Below are positions 1-7,771 of a stretch of DNA of 13,219 nucleotides, in pieces. The stretch is from Ochromonadaceae sp. CCMP2298 (lineage: Eukaryota; Sar; Synurophyceae; Ochromonadales; Ochromonadaceae): assembly GCA_026770595.1 (NCBI GenBank), contig MU634327.1, forward strand, positions 1 to 13,219. Reading direction: 5' to 3'. A program made the position numbers and the translations under genes. A model generated the notes under the pieces. The model had not been told where the DNA came from, ran no database searches, and saw only the letters and a list, made by a program, of their open reading frames with translations. Every line of letters begins with the position of its first letter. The first letter of the stretch is position 1.

Positions 1-590
1 AAGTAGGCTGCGAGCTGGGACTGGAGCTGGGCTGCGCGCTAGGACTACAGCTGGGCTGTCCTGACGGTACCGACGAGCTGGGCATCGATGAGGGCTGGCC
101 ACTGGGCTGGCCTGAGGGTACACTGCTGGGCTGCGCGCTGGGACCAGAGCTGGGCTGAGAGCTAGGGCTCGAGCTCGGCTGCCCCGATGGCACTGAGCTG
201 GGCTGCGAGCTGGGGCTACAGCTGGGCTGCGACGACGGCTTGCTCGACGGCTGACCAGTGGGACTCCCGGTGGGCTGTCGTGATGGCGCTGAGCTGGGCT
301 GCGAGCTGGGGCTGGAGCTAGGTTGCGACGACGGCTTGCTCGATGGCTGACTAGTGGGACTACCGGAGGGCTGTCCCGATGGCGCCGAGCTGGGCTGCGA
401 GCTGGGCACCGGTGACGGCTGAGTAGAGGGCACTGCCGATGGCTGTGCTGATGGGCTACTGCTCGGTTGTGATGAGGGCAGCGATGACGGCTGAGATGTG
501 GGCTGAGTAGAGGGTTGGGTAGAGGGCAGTGCTGTAGGCTGGGATGTAGGCTGTGTAGGCTGTGCTGTGGGCTGTGATGTGGGAGTGGAA
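1..590 (-). repeat. Low-complexity PSxQPS stalk with 12-base and 96-base periodicity
   Basis: On the minus strand this region encodes successive PSSQPS, PTSQPT, PSGQPS and PSSSPS units without a stop. On top of the short unit there is a longer duplication: the stretch gcgacgacggcttgctcga starts at 229 and again at 325 (cgacggctgacc versus cgatggctgact afterwards), a 96-base (32-codon) period. Such stalks are usually extended, probably heavily O-glycosylated linkers; that last point is inference. Confidence 0.85.
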
Positions 591-1670
591 GTCGTTGGGT
601 TCTCGTACCAGGCGATCTTGTCATCACCAAAAGAAGCAGAAAGCACGTCGATGAATCCGTCTCCGTCCAGGTCGATTGCAATCACAGAGCGGGGAGATGC
701 CGCAGTGCTGATTGTATACTCAGTGAAGACTTGGCTCCCATCGTTCTCGTACCAGACGATCTTGCCATTCCCGTGAGAAGCAGACAGCACGTCGATGTCT
801 CCGTCTCCGTCCAGGTCGATCGCGAACACAGACATCGCATTCATTGCCGCAGTGCTGATTGTGTGATTAGTGAAGACTTCGCTGCCATTGTTCTCGTACC
901 AGGCGATCTTGTTATCACCCCCAGAAGCAGACAGCACGTCGACGTCTCCGTCTCCGTCCAGGTCGATCGCAAACACAGAGCGCGGAGTGTTTGCCCCAGT
1001 GCTGATTGTGTGCTCAGTGAAGACTGCGTTGCCATCGTTCTCGTACCAGGCGATCTTGTTATCAATATAAGAAGCTGACAGCACGTCGACGTCTCCGTCT
1101 CCGTCCAGGTCGATCGCAAACACAGATATCGCACCATTGGCCGCGGTGGTGATGGTGTGCGGCGTGAAGACTTGGCTCCCATCGTTCTCGTACCAGGCGA
1201 TTTTGTCATCAGCTACAGAAGCAGACAGCACGTCGATGTCTCCATCTCCGTCCAGGTCGATCGCAAAGACACAGCGGGTACTTCTTGCGTCAGTGCTGAT
1301 TGTGTGATTAGTGAAGCCTTGGTTCCCATCGTTCTCGTACCAGGCGATCTTGTGATCAGATGCAGAAGCAGACAGTACGTCGATGTCTCCATCTCCGTCC
1401 ACATCGATCGCAAACACAGAGCTACCGAAAATACCTTTTGCCGTAGTGCTGATGTTGTGATCAGTGAAGCCTTGATTCCCATCGTTCTCGTACCAGGCGA
1501 TCGTGTCATCATTTGTAGAGGCAGACAGCACGTCGATGTCTCCGTCTCTATCCAGGTCGATCGCAAACACAGAGGTGGCACCGTCTGCCGCAGTGCTGAT
1601 TGTGTGTTGAGTGAACTGAGCACCGGTGCCCAACACACCCACCAGAAGTATTGCAACAAGGCTCCAGAAC
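1..1670 (-). CDS. Secreted FG-GAP/VCBS-repeat protein with PSxQPS stalk, partial (no stop, 5' exon unresolved)
   Basis: The minus strand is open in one frame from 1670 to the left window edge. It begins with a hydrophobic leader (FWSLVAILLVGVLGTGAQ), then seven repeats of about 49 residues with the core VFAIDLDGDGDIDVLSAS followed by DDKIAWYEND and HTISTAA, then about 195 residues of PSxQPS/PTxQPT repeats. The DxDxDGDxD loops are the calcium-binding signature of FG-GAP/VCBS (integrin-alpha-like beta-propeller) repeats; seven units would close one propeller. The leader and stalk suggest secretion or wall/surface display; ligand unknown. There is no ATG in this exon: in-frame stop TGA lies just upstream near 1731-1740, and a pyrimidine-rich CAG acceptor ends at 1671, so an upstream exon supplies the start. 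The best donor (CAG/GTATCT) ends an exon at 1773 and continues in frame, but the resulting N-terminus is not a convincing signal peptide. The 3' end lies outside the window. Confidence 0.85.
600..1640 (-). repeat. Seven-unit tandem array encoding FG-GAP/VCBS repeats
   Basis: The shared segment ccaggtcgat (or a one- or two-base variant) recurs on the plus strand at 667, 811, 958, 1105, 1252, 1399 and 1552. Spacings are 144, 147, 147, 147, 147 and 153 bases, all multiples of three, so length changes keep frame. Units are nearly identical in nucleotide sequence around the calcium loop and WYEND segments, and vary mainly in the short loop after DVLSAS and after the STAA segment. Confidence 0.9.
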
Positions 1671-1772
1671 CTGCGGACGAGGAGTGGAAGGAGCCGGGGG
1701 GCGTGGGTAAGTGGGAGGCACAGAGAGGACTTGCGAGTTCAGGGCTTAAGTAAGTATAGATAGTATAGATAC
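1671..1772 (-). other. Putative intron upstream of the FG-GAP exon
   Basis: On the minus strand a donor CAG/GTATCT (GT at 1772-1771) and an acceptor with a long pyrimidine run ending TCCGCAG (AG at 1672-1671) bound 102 bases. Splicing joins ...RFNRTIR to FWSLVAILLVGVLG in frame. Signals are good, but the coding status of the upstream exon is doubtful. Confidence 0.5.
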
Positions 1773-1794
1773 CTGATCGTGCGATTGAATCGAA

Positions 1795-2458
1795 TGCGCG
1801 AGCGTGACGGGCGCGGCGCTGCAAGTGCACCCAGAAAGGCCCCACAGACTCCAGCCCGCAGTACCGGCAGGTCGATCTTTGTCTCCTGTCCAGCATACCC
1901 CTCCCCAGCCGCCAGGGGTGTCCAGCCGTCCTCGCCGCCGCAGACTGCCCCGCGCGGTGCCTCTGAATGCACATGCCTATGCAGCTGCTCCGGCGATGCA
2001 GCACAAAAGTCCGAGCTACAGTCCGCCATCCCCGCACACCCTACAACCCCATTCAACGCCACCTTTGCGTAGATGTCGGGGTCTCTGGCCAGCCGCATCG
2101 TGATGATTGTGCCCGGCACCTTGACCAGCGTGCTCGCGTGCTCTGCGGCTAGAGTCCTTAGAGACTGTGTGTTCTGATTGCTTTGGAATTCTGAGACGGT
2201 GGATTGGTTGGGCAATTCGCGATGTTCCTCCGTCATACACTTATTGGGCGCGTCCTTCGCTCCCGCCTCGAAAAAGCTCCCTCCTCCCGAGGCGTCCCCC
2301 ACATCGGGCGGCTGCAGCCGCCGCACTTCATCTTCCCCATACATGGCGATCGCGGTGGCTGTTGGGTACTCCTCTGGATTGGATCGACCGTCGCACCTGC
2401 GGAATGCTTTTCCTCGCGTAAATAGATAAGCAAGTTGAAATGATAATTTAGGGTCCAT
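1795..2458 (-). pseudogene. MCM5-like N-terminal/zinc-ribbon fragment, frame-disrupted
   Basis: The minus strand from an ATG at 2458 reads FFEAGAKDAPNKCMTEEHRE and then LRTLAAEHASTLVKVPGTIIT (about 2160-2100). This matches the MCM5 N-terminal pattern around human LRSLKSDMMSHLVKIPGIII, including the preceding acidic helix at the right distance. In MCM5 a CxxC zinc pair follows about 15 residues on; here GCRVCGDGG occurs at the right place (2045-2031) but in a different frame and followed by a stop. A second cysteine pair, CRYCG (1869-1855), then GPFWVHLQRRARH, resembles the second half of the zinc ribbon in a third frame. No AAA+ ATPase part follows: the FG-GAP gene starts instead. I read it as a broken fragment; alternatively the first frame is a real 5' exon of the FG-GAP gene. 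Homology is judged from memory of the family. Confidence 0.45.
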
Positions 2459-2870
2459 TCAGGGCACCACCTCTGCCCGTTTAGGCATGTTCTCCTCCCT
2501 TTTTATTTTCTAAATCCCGGAACTTTTCTTCCCGCACGTTACTCTTAAAGTTTATTGTCCGGACGCGGAACCGGGGTAAAAAATAATCTTCGAACATTGG
2601 AAATGTGGGTTTTGGAAGAGTTTTTCTGTTTCACTCGGGAGGCGCCTTTCTGCCTCAGGTTCCCATCGGACACGAAAGTCTTTCCCTCGGAAACAGCACC
2701 CTTCCAAAACCCACAAATTACTATTGCAAACCACCCGGCTCAAACAGAGGTTTTTGGAGCGTCATTGTGCTAAAAAGAGTATACCCAAAAAAGGTTTCCC
2801 CACATTTCAATGGAAAGTTTCAAAAAGTGAAAGGCACATGCATAAACTTACAACGCTTGCTCTTTCGCTG
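2459..2870. other. Intergenic spacer, AT-richer, with a fold-back repeat
   Basis: I see no convincing gene here; open frames are short and lack family resemblance. The only clear structure is the inverted repeat described separately. It separates the MCM5-like fragment (5' side) from the 3' end of the DUF2064 gene. Confidence 0.6.
2601..2718. repeat. Imperfect fold-back (inverted repeat) element
   Basis: A 14-base arm gtgggttttggaag at 2605-2618 has its perfect reverse complement at 2701-2714. Inside it, ctgttt at 2626-2631 pairs with aaacag at 2691-2696, and tcggga near 2635-2640 pairs approximately with tccctcgg at 2683-2690. The whole could fold into a hairpin of about 115 bases. It may be a small non-autonomous transposon (MITE-like) remnant or a structured RNA; no target-site duplication is obvious. 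Confidence 0.55.
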
Positions 2871-3921
2871 CTATAATCTGGACAGAAATATGTTTGTGTA
2901 AATAGCATACGCTTTGTACGATCGCAAATCGTGCGAGTCGATTGGCGGGCTGGCTGTGGCTTCAGCGAGAGGTGCGGCGTACCCGTGCGGCAGTGAGCCG
3001 CAACGGCTTTCCCTGCACAGGGCGAGGAAGTGCTCCAGGTCTTCGGCGTCGTCCATGTCCGTGTAGGTGCATCCGACACGCACAGTGAGCTGCAGGCGCC
3101 ACAGGGCCCGCAACTGGTCTGCGCATGTTCTTGGAACAGACCATTCCACTGCTGCGAAGACCGCTGCAGCGCGCTGCCATGCACACGTATTAAGGGGTGC
3201 AGGGGCGGGGTCGCGATTAAGATCGGGGTCCGGGCTCGAGTCGGGATCGGGGGTCGCAGCGCAGGGCAGGGCGAGTAGCACGTAACCCCCATCCGTAGAG
3301 GGACACAGATAGGCCTCGCTGAGTGCGTGATTGTGTGTGTATGGGGGTTGGGGACGTGGGAGAGTACGGGGAATGGGGAGGCTGGAGTCAGACGGGGGGG
3401 ACAGTATAACGAGAGGGGCAGCTCAGGCGGGAGAACCAGTGTAGGAAACAGGGGCCAGGGACCTACCCAGCCTGCGCAGCGCCGATCCCACGACTGATCT
3501 CCTCTGCGGGCAGCTGCGGCGTATCTCCTCCGATGAACGTGATGCTCTGCGCACCGGCGGCGTACTTTGCGTGCAGCCGGCTCAGTATCAGCCCCAGCCC
3601 CAGCCCCACATGGCACTCCCCGTCGAACAGCTCGCGACTCGAACATGTCTCCCATACCGCTGCCTGTGGAACGCTGTCAACTATCCTGCGCGCCTGTGCC
3701 GCCTCCGACCCTGCAACTTCCTCAGTTTTGTCGCCGCCGGGAGCCATATAGAACCACACTCTGCGCACGTTGGGCCCCGCCACCAGACCAGCAGTGCACA
3801 GCACATCCTGCAGCATCACTTCCGCTAGCTTCGAGGCTAGGTCCGTACCCAGGTGGGGCACTAGCCGGGTCTTGGAGAAGCCAGCAGCAGGGATTTTGCA
3901 CACCAGCACGATGACGTCCAT
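2871..3921 (-). CDS. DUF2064 / TIGR04282-type nucleotide-sugar transferase, two exons
   Basis: Model: minus-strand exons 3921-3467 and 3318-2871, total 300 residues. The intron (3466-3319, 148 bases) has donor GTAGGT and acceptor CTCAG and restores frame exactly between the two halves of the fold. Family hallmarks: N-terminal MDVIVLVCKIPAAGFSKTRL (the KTRL nucleotide-binding segment at residues 17-20), IGGDTPQLP at 130-138 (GxDxPxLP), PSTDGGYVLLAL at 158-169 (the DGGY motif, with the junction just upstream at G152), VEWSVPRT at 209-216, and TDMDDAEDL at 238-246. This is a GT-A-like fold; bacterial members are linked to arsenosugar biosynthesis and similar glycosyl transfers, so that role is an inference. 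An Asp/Pro-rich insert (about 174-193) and a C-terminal tail of about 50 residues are extra. The start at ATG 3921 fits the family N-terminus; no targeting peptide is seen. Confidence 0.85.
3319..3466 (-). other. Intron of the DUF2064 gene
   Basis: GT at 3466-3465 and AG at 3320-3319 on the minus strand. It contains a G-rich/TG-rich plus-strand stretch (3331-3400) and in-frame stops, and removal joins GAAQAG to EAYLCPSTDGGY, exactly the expected family order. Confidence 0.85.
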
Positions 3922-4477
3922 TGCTCGCGTCGCGGCCCACCGCACGCAGACCTTGGTGGCTCAGGGATCATGTACTGGGACGCGACGATGGACAAGCGAC
4001 ACAGGCGGGAGTATGACGCGGGTGATGAGGTGGACAGCAGAGAGAGGACCTTCCACATCATCAGGATTGCCAGTGCCGTGGGTCATCAAAACGTTGGCAG
4101 AAAACCCAGGGTCTAAACTGCTAAACCCAGACTTCCAGCCCTTTTTGCGGAGGGATGGCTTCAGAACCCACTCCTCGACCCACTTTCGGCGGGTCTGGGG
4201 TTTATTTTTATTTTTCCTCTTGCTTTTCTTATCCGGCGACCGATCTCACTAAATCCACAGTTCGAGACCGACCGAGCTCATTTCTAGCTCAGACCCGAGC
4301 CCACTCCACGCGCCAGCTTTGGCTACTAGGGGACGGACGTTGGAGGGACTGGTCGGCACCGCGCACCCACGGCAGAGCAGCATCCCCAGCGGCAGATCCG
4401 GTCAATCAATCTACCATAGCTGTCATTACCCCCTGTACCGGTAGTGCCATTTAGCCTACCCGCCCTCATCCATCACA
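3922..4477. other. Divergent spacer between the DUF2064 and Dabb genes
   Basis: About 556 bases hold the start regions of two divergently transcribed genes. I see no convincing coding region. An inverted repeat pairs aaacccagac (4123-4132) with gtctggggttt (4193-4203), one base bulged, followed by a T-rich tract (4201-4230). The 30-base repeat copy lies at 4375-4404. No TATA box is obvious. Confidence 0.6.
4375..4404 (+). repeat. 30-base perfect repeat, copy A, upstream of the Dabb gene
   Basis: Begins gagcagcatccccagcgg and ends gatccggtca. The same 30 bases occur once more, on the minus strand at 12993-12964. In both places it points in the same sense as the next gene and lies shortly upstream of its start codon (73 bases here, 32 bases there). 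Weaker similarity extends upstream (ggacg...ggaggg on both sides), suggesting a degenerate unit of about 80 bases. It may be a promoter or 5'-UTR element, or a transposon remnant. Confidence 0.85.
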
Positions 4478-4786
4478 ATGCCGCAGTTCCTGCACATCGT
4501 CTTGGTCCAGTTCAAAGCTGAGACGCCTTTACAGACGATAGACGACATCTTCTCCAGTCTTTCTGCTCTGCTGGAGAGAAACCTTATCCCCGGCTTGCTT
4601 GAGTATAATGGTGGGGCCTACGATTCACCTGAGGGCTTCAATAAGGGCTTTACACACGCCTTCACGATGAAGTTCGCAGATAGGGAAAGTCGAGATGCTT
4701 ACTTCCCTCATCCTGAGCACGACAAGGTCAAGGATGCACTCCTCGAAAACGTAGATAATGCAGTAGCTTTCGATTTCGCGCTGTGA
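4478..4786 (+). CDS. Dabb (stress-responsive A/B barrel) domain protein
   Basis: A 102-residue protein starting MPQFLHIVLVQFKAET. It has the Dabb pattern: N-terminal strand with the H-x(3)-V-x-F core, PGLLEYNGG (second strand region), KGFTHAFTMKF (the Y/FTHA-F signature), then RDAYFPHPEHDKVKDAL (the Y-x-x-H/P-x-H helix) and a closing strand AVAFDF. Length equals a single, complete Dabb domain (plants' SP1/HS1 type, about 100-110 residues). Members are dimeric ferredoxin-like barrels, some stress-induced and some enzymes such as olivetolic acid cyclase, so function is not fixed by the fold. The start ATG is followed by the domain immediately. The reading frame ends TGA at 4784-4786, but a good donor GTGAGT overlaps this stop: see the possible intron at 4783-4827, which would extend the protein by about 33 residues to a TAA at 4925-4927. 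Confidence 0.88.
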   Translation: MPQFLHIVLVQFKAETPLQTIDDIFSSLSALLERNLIPGLLEYNGGAYDSPEGFNKGFTHAFTMKFADRESRDAYFPHPEHDKVKDALLENVDNAVAFDFAL

Positions 4787-4827
4787 GTGCATGCTTTCAG
4801 TATAGTGCTCGCTCCCTCTTTTCGCAG
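4783..4827 (+). other. Possible 45-base intron at the 3' end of the Dabb gene
   Basis: Donor GTGAGT at 4783 and a pyrimidine-rich acceptor ctccctcttttcgcag ending at 4827. Splicing removes the TGA and reads LLNVSDWERVKSKIDGF and on to VWPNTVY, stopping at TAA 4925-4927. At 45 bases it is much shorter than the other introns here (97-172), so either a mini-intron or chance. Confidence 0.4.
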
Positions 4828-4923
4828 ACTGTTGAATGTAAGCGACTGGGAAAGAGTAAAGAGCAAGATAGACGGGTTTCTTTCGATCGCTCCTTATGTT
4901 CGAGTGTGGCCAAATACAGTATA

Positions 4924-7771
4924 CTAAGCAGTGGGGGGATCTTCCGGCAGCTTCTCCACTAGCACGACGCCCTCCATCACCGAGGAGGCTGCCTTGTAAT
5001 CGCGCCCCGCCAGCTCCGCCCTGTCTTTAAAGCCTAGCAGCACAGGCGTGGTGTGCGTCTGGAAACCCGTAATGGTCTTGGGTCTTCCCGCCTGCCCCAC
5101 CGTCTCCACGGCCTGCCCCACGCGCACGTTGGCCGCCACGGGAGTCTTCTCCTCCGCCTCGAGTAGCACCAGGTAGCGCGGGTTCATGGCGGGAGCGAGG
5201 AAGTAGAGCAAGTAGTGCATCTTGTCCAAGACCGTGCCCTTGAGGTCCAGGCAGGCGTGCAGCACTGTTAGGATGCCGCCCAGACCCGGCCCACTAAGCA
5301 GCAGCCTGTCGGAGTGCAGGGGGCTGAGGCTGAGCAGTCCCTTAGACATGGCGTTCAGGCCCTGCGCGATGCGCACCAGGAAAAGGTGGTCGGCCTCTCG
5401 GGAATAGAAGTCGGCCAGCTGTCTCAGCAGGCCCGCCACTCGTGAGTTGTTGCTTCCGGCGGATATGAAGCCCAGGCCCAGGATTGCGCACTGGGCGAGG
5501 TCGGGGTCTTGGTCGTGGCTGAGGCGGGAGAGCTGGTCCACCACACTGTACTCGGGGTTGCTCACGTAGAGCAGCGCCAGGGCGAGGGGCACGACGCGCT
5601 TCACGGGCAGCTCTCCGTAGTGCAGCAGGTGCTCGAAGGTGCGCAGAGTCATCTCCGTGCCTGCGAGAGGGGTAGGGGGGAGCAGGGAGGGAGGGAGGAG
5701 GTGGTATGAATCGTCAGATGATAATCGCTAATCCATCATATATAATCCATAATGCATAATCTATAATCTACAATCCACAGAAGAATAAGAGTTAAGAGTG
5801 TCGCGTACCTATATCCTCCCCCACGGTGATGAGGGCGATGCCCAACACCGCCACGGACTGGTGCTCGGCCTGCTCCGTCAGGTGATCGGTGCACATGCGG
5901 AGCACCTGCTGTACTTTCAGCACGTTGCCTGTGCCCGCGTAGGCGCACGTCTCCAGAGTCACTTCTGCGTACTTGCCCCGCACATGCTCGATCGTGCGCA
6001 GCGCCTCCAGTACCGTGTCAGCGCCCTCGCCCTTGCCTAGGTACACCAGGCCCAGGCCGAGACACATGAAGCGTGAGGCGGTATGGGAGAGCTCGTCCTC
6101 AGTTGCCTCCATCAGACGCTGCAGTAGCACAGTCCCGACGTCGTCGTCGCCCGTGCCCACGTAGACAAGGCCCATGGACAGGGCGGCCATGGATGCCTGC
6201 GTGATATCGGCCGCCTCGTTGCCCAGCACAGCCTCCAGCAGGTCGCGCACCTCCTCCCTCTGCGCGCCCGCATAGGCCAGGCCCAGCCCGCACACAGAGG
6301 CGGTCTTGACGTTGGCGGAGGAGGTGCTGCTCTCGATGTAGTCGGTCAGCAGCGCCAGGGCGGGGTCAGACTCATTGCGCACGCCGCAAGCCACAAGCCC
6401 CACGCCCAGACAGGCCCCTGACTTGACGAGGTCGTCCCCGTCGTGGAAGAACTTGTCGATTTGGTTGAGCCCCTCCTCAACGTTCCACATCAGCAGCAGG
6501 CCCAAAGAGGCCGCGGCAGACAGCATCCCGTGTCCCTTGTTCTTGAACAGCCAGTTGGACCCGCTCTCCCCCAGCATCAGCTTGTCCGAGCAGTGGCCGG
6601 CGTTGACGAAGGCGTTCACGAATGTCGAGGCCAGATTCGCCCGGGCGGAGTCCACGCCCGCGCCAGTGTTGTGCCGGCTGCGGCCCACTGCGCTGATGCC
6701 GTCAGCCTTGGTGTTCTTGTATATGTCCTCTGGCAACTTGGGCGCGGCCAGGTCCAGCTCCCGGATGACTGAGAGGTAGGTGTCTGACAGCGAGCTGTTG
6801 CCGATTATCTCGTTAAGTCGCTCTGTCTCTGCCTCGTCCTCGGACTCAAACACGAAGGGAGAGCGCGCCTTGCCCAGGATGTACGCCATCTGCGTCTTCT
6901 GCATGTCTGTCGCCTCGGACGCCGTGAAGAGCTCTGTGATGAGGTCGCTATTATCTACCTTGATCGCCACGCGCAGGGCATCTGTGAGCTTGCCCTGCGC
7001 CTTGTAGATAAGGTATGCGGTCTGGAACAGCGTGTCGAGGTCCTCCGGGTCTGCGATGAACCCGGCGCTGCGGATGAGGTACAAGCAGACTCGCTGGTAG
7101 TTGCGCTCGTCCACGACTGGGTTCTCCACTAGTTTGTTGAGCTGCCGCACCTCCAGCAGCAGATCCACCGCCTCTGCCTCTGCGTTGTGCGCCATCTGGA
7201 AGGGCACGATGTCGTCAACCAAAGTCATCAGGTCGTCCACGTCTGCCTCATCGTCCGCAGGCGCTTCCATAACGCGCTGGTTGTACTCCTCTGAGATCTC
7301 CCCCGCTAGCGACCGCACATACTCGTGGCCCCAAGCAGAGACGTTCACGATGGTGCCCTGCAATTTGAACTTGAGCGACTCGCGCGACCCCACCTCCCCC
7401 ATGGTCATGGCCAGCACAGACATGACGTCCGCCATCATCCGCTTCATACTGTGCATGATAGGCCACGACTGATAAACCGCTTTTAAGTCGTCGTAGTGTA
7501 CGCGGAGAAACTTCAGCGGCTTGGGCACAGAGGTCATGGAGGACGTTGCCGATTTGATCTCGGTCACGAGATGGGTCAGTGCCATCCCGTGCAGGCTAGT
7601 GTCATCCTCTTTCAATCTAGTAACTGCTAATTCGAGACCCTCCTTCAGCACTTTATCTTCTTCCGACAGCTCCTCGGGGGCGACTTTCTCCGCCTTCTTC
7701 TTGTCGTCTCTGCCGTCGTCCACCACGGGCACCGCGATCTCCTTCTCCTCCTCCTTTCCGTTATTCGACAT
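4924..7771 (-). CDS. RPN1: 26S proteasome regulatory subunit RPN1 (PSMD2), two exons
   Basis: Model: exons 7771-5809 and 5660-4924 on the minus strand, 899 residues against 908 in human PSMD2. Rpn1 is the base scaffold of the 19S regulatory particle; it docks ubiquitin-like shuttle factors, ubiquitin chains and the deubiquitinase Ubp6/USP14. Diagnostic segments: a charged Lys/Glu-rich N-terminus, then SMTSVPKPLKFLR and SVLAMTM, WGHEYVRSLAGE, VDSARANLASTFVNAFVNAG, and the alpha-helical PC (proteasome/cyclosome) repeats from about residue 415 to 790 (for example KSGACLGVGLVACGV, SMGLVYVGTG, CLGLGLVYLG). The C-terminus carries VGQAVETVGQAG and KTITGFQTHTTPVLLG (about 830-860), nearly invariant in the family. 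The start ATG fits the family N-terminus. The stop TAG (4926-4924) lies at the very end of the convergent Dabb gene. Confidence 0.97.
5661..5808 (-). other. RPN1 intron with AT-rich GATTAT repeats
   Basis: Minus-strand donor GTACGC (GT at 5808-5807) and acceptor TCGCAG (AG at 5662-5661); removal joins ...TVGEDI-G to TEMTLRTFEHLL, matching the family (GEEIGAEMALRTF). The 148-base length equals that of the DUF2064 intron. Near 5725-5775 are irregular repeats of GATTAT/ATTATG separated by a few bases. Confidence 0.93.

Noticed and set aside
229-420. CRISPR-like or satellite array suspected from short regular repeats
   Set aside because: The periodicity is codon-phased and encodes the PSxQPS stalk; there are no unique spacers.
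731-1753. Plus-strand and other-frame open frames over the FG-GAP array (IVLVPGDLVI...VDVSVSVQVDRKHR repeats)
   Set aside because: They are shadows of the repeat array: repeats in multiples of three keep all frames open. Only the minus-strand frame gives calcium-loop and WYEND motifs.
3861-4061. Alternative N-terminal exon MMWKVLSLLSTSSPASYSRL for the DUF2064 gene (targeting-peptide-like)
   Set aside because: It is in another frame and no acceptor exists between it and the family start at 3921 that gives a usable intron.
4155-4454. 99-residue plus-strand frame upstream of Dabb
   Set aside because: No family resemblance, spans the 30-base repeat, and ends before the Dabb start in another frame; likely promoter/UTR.
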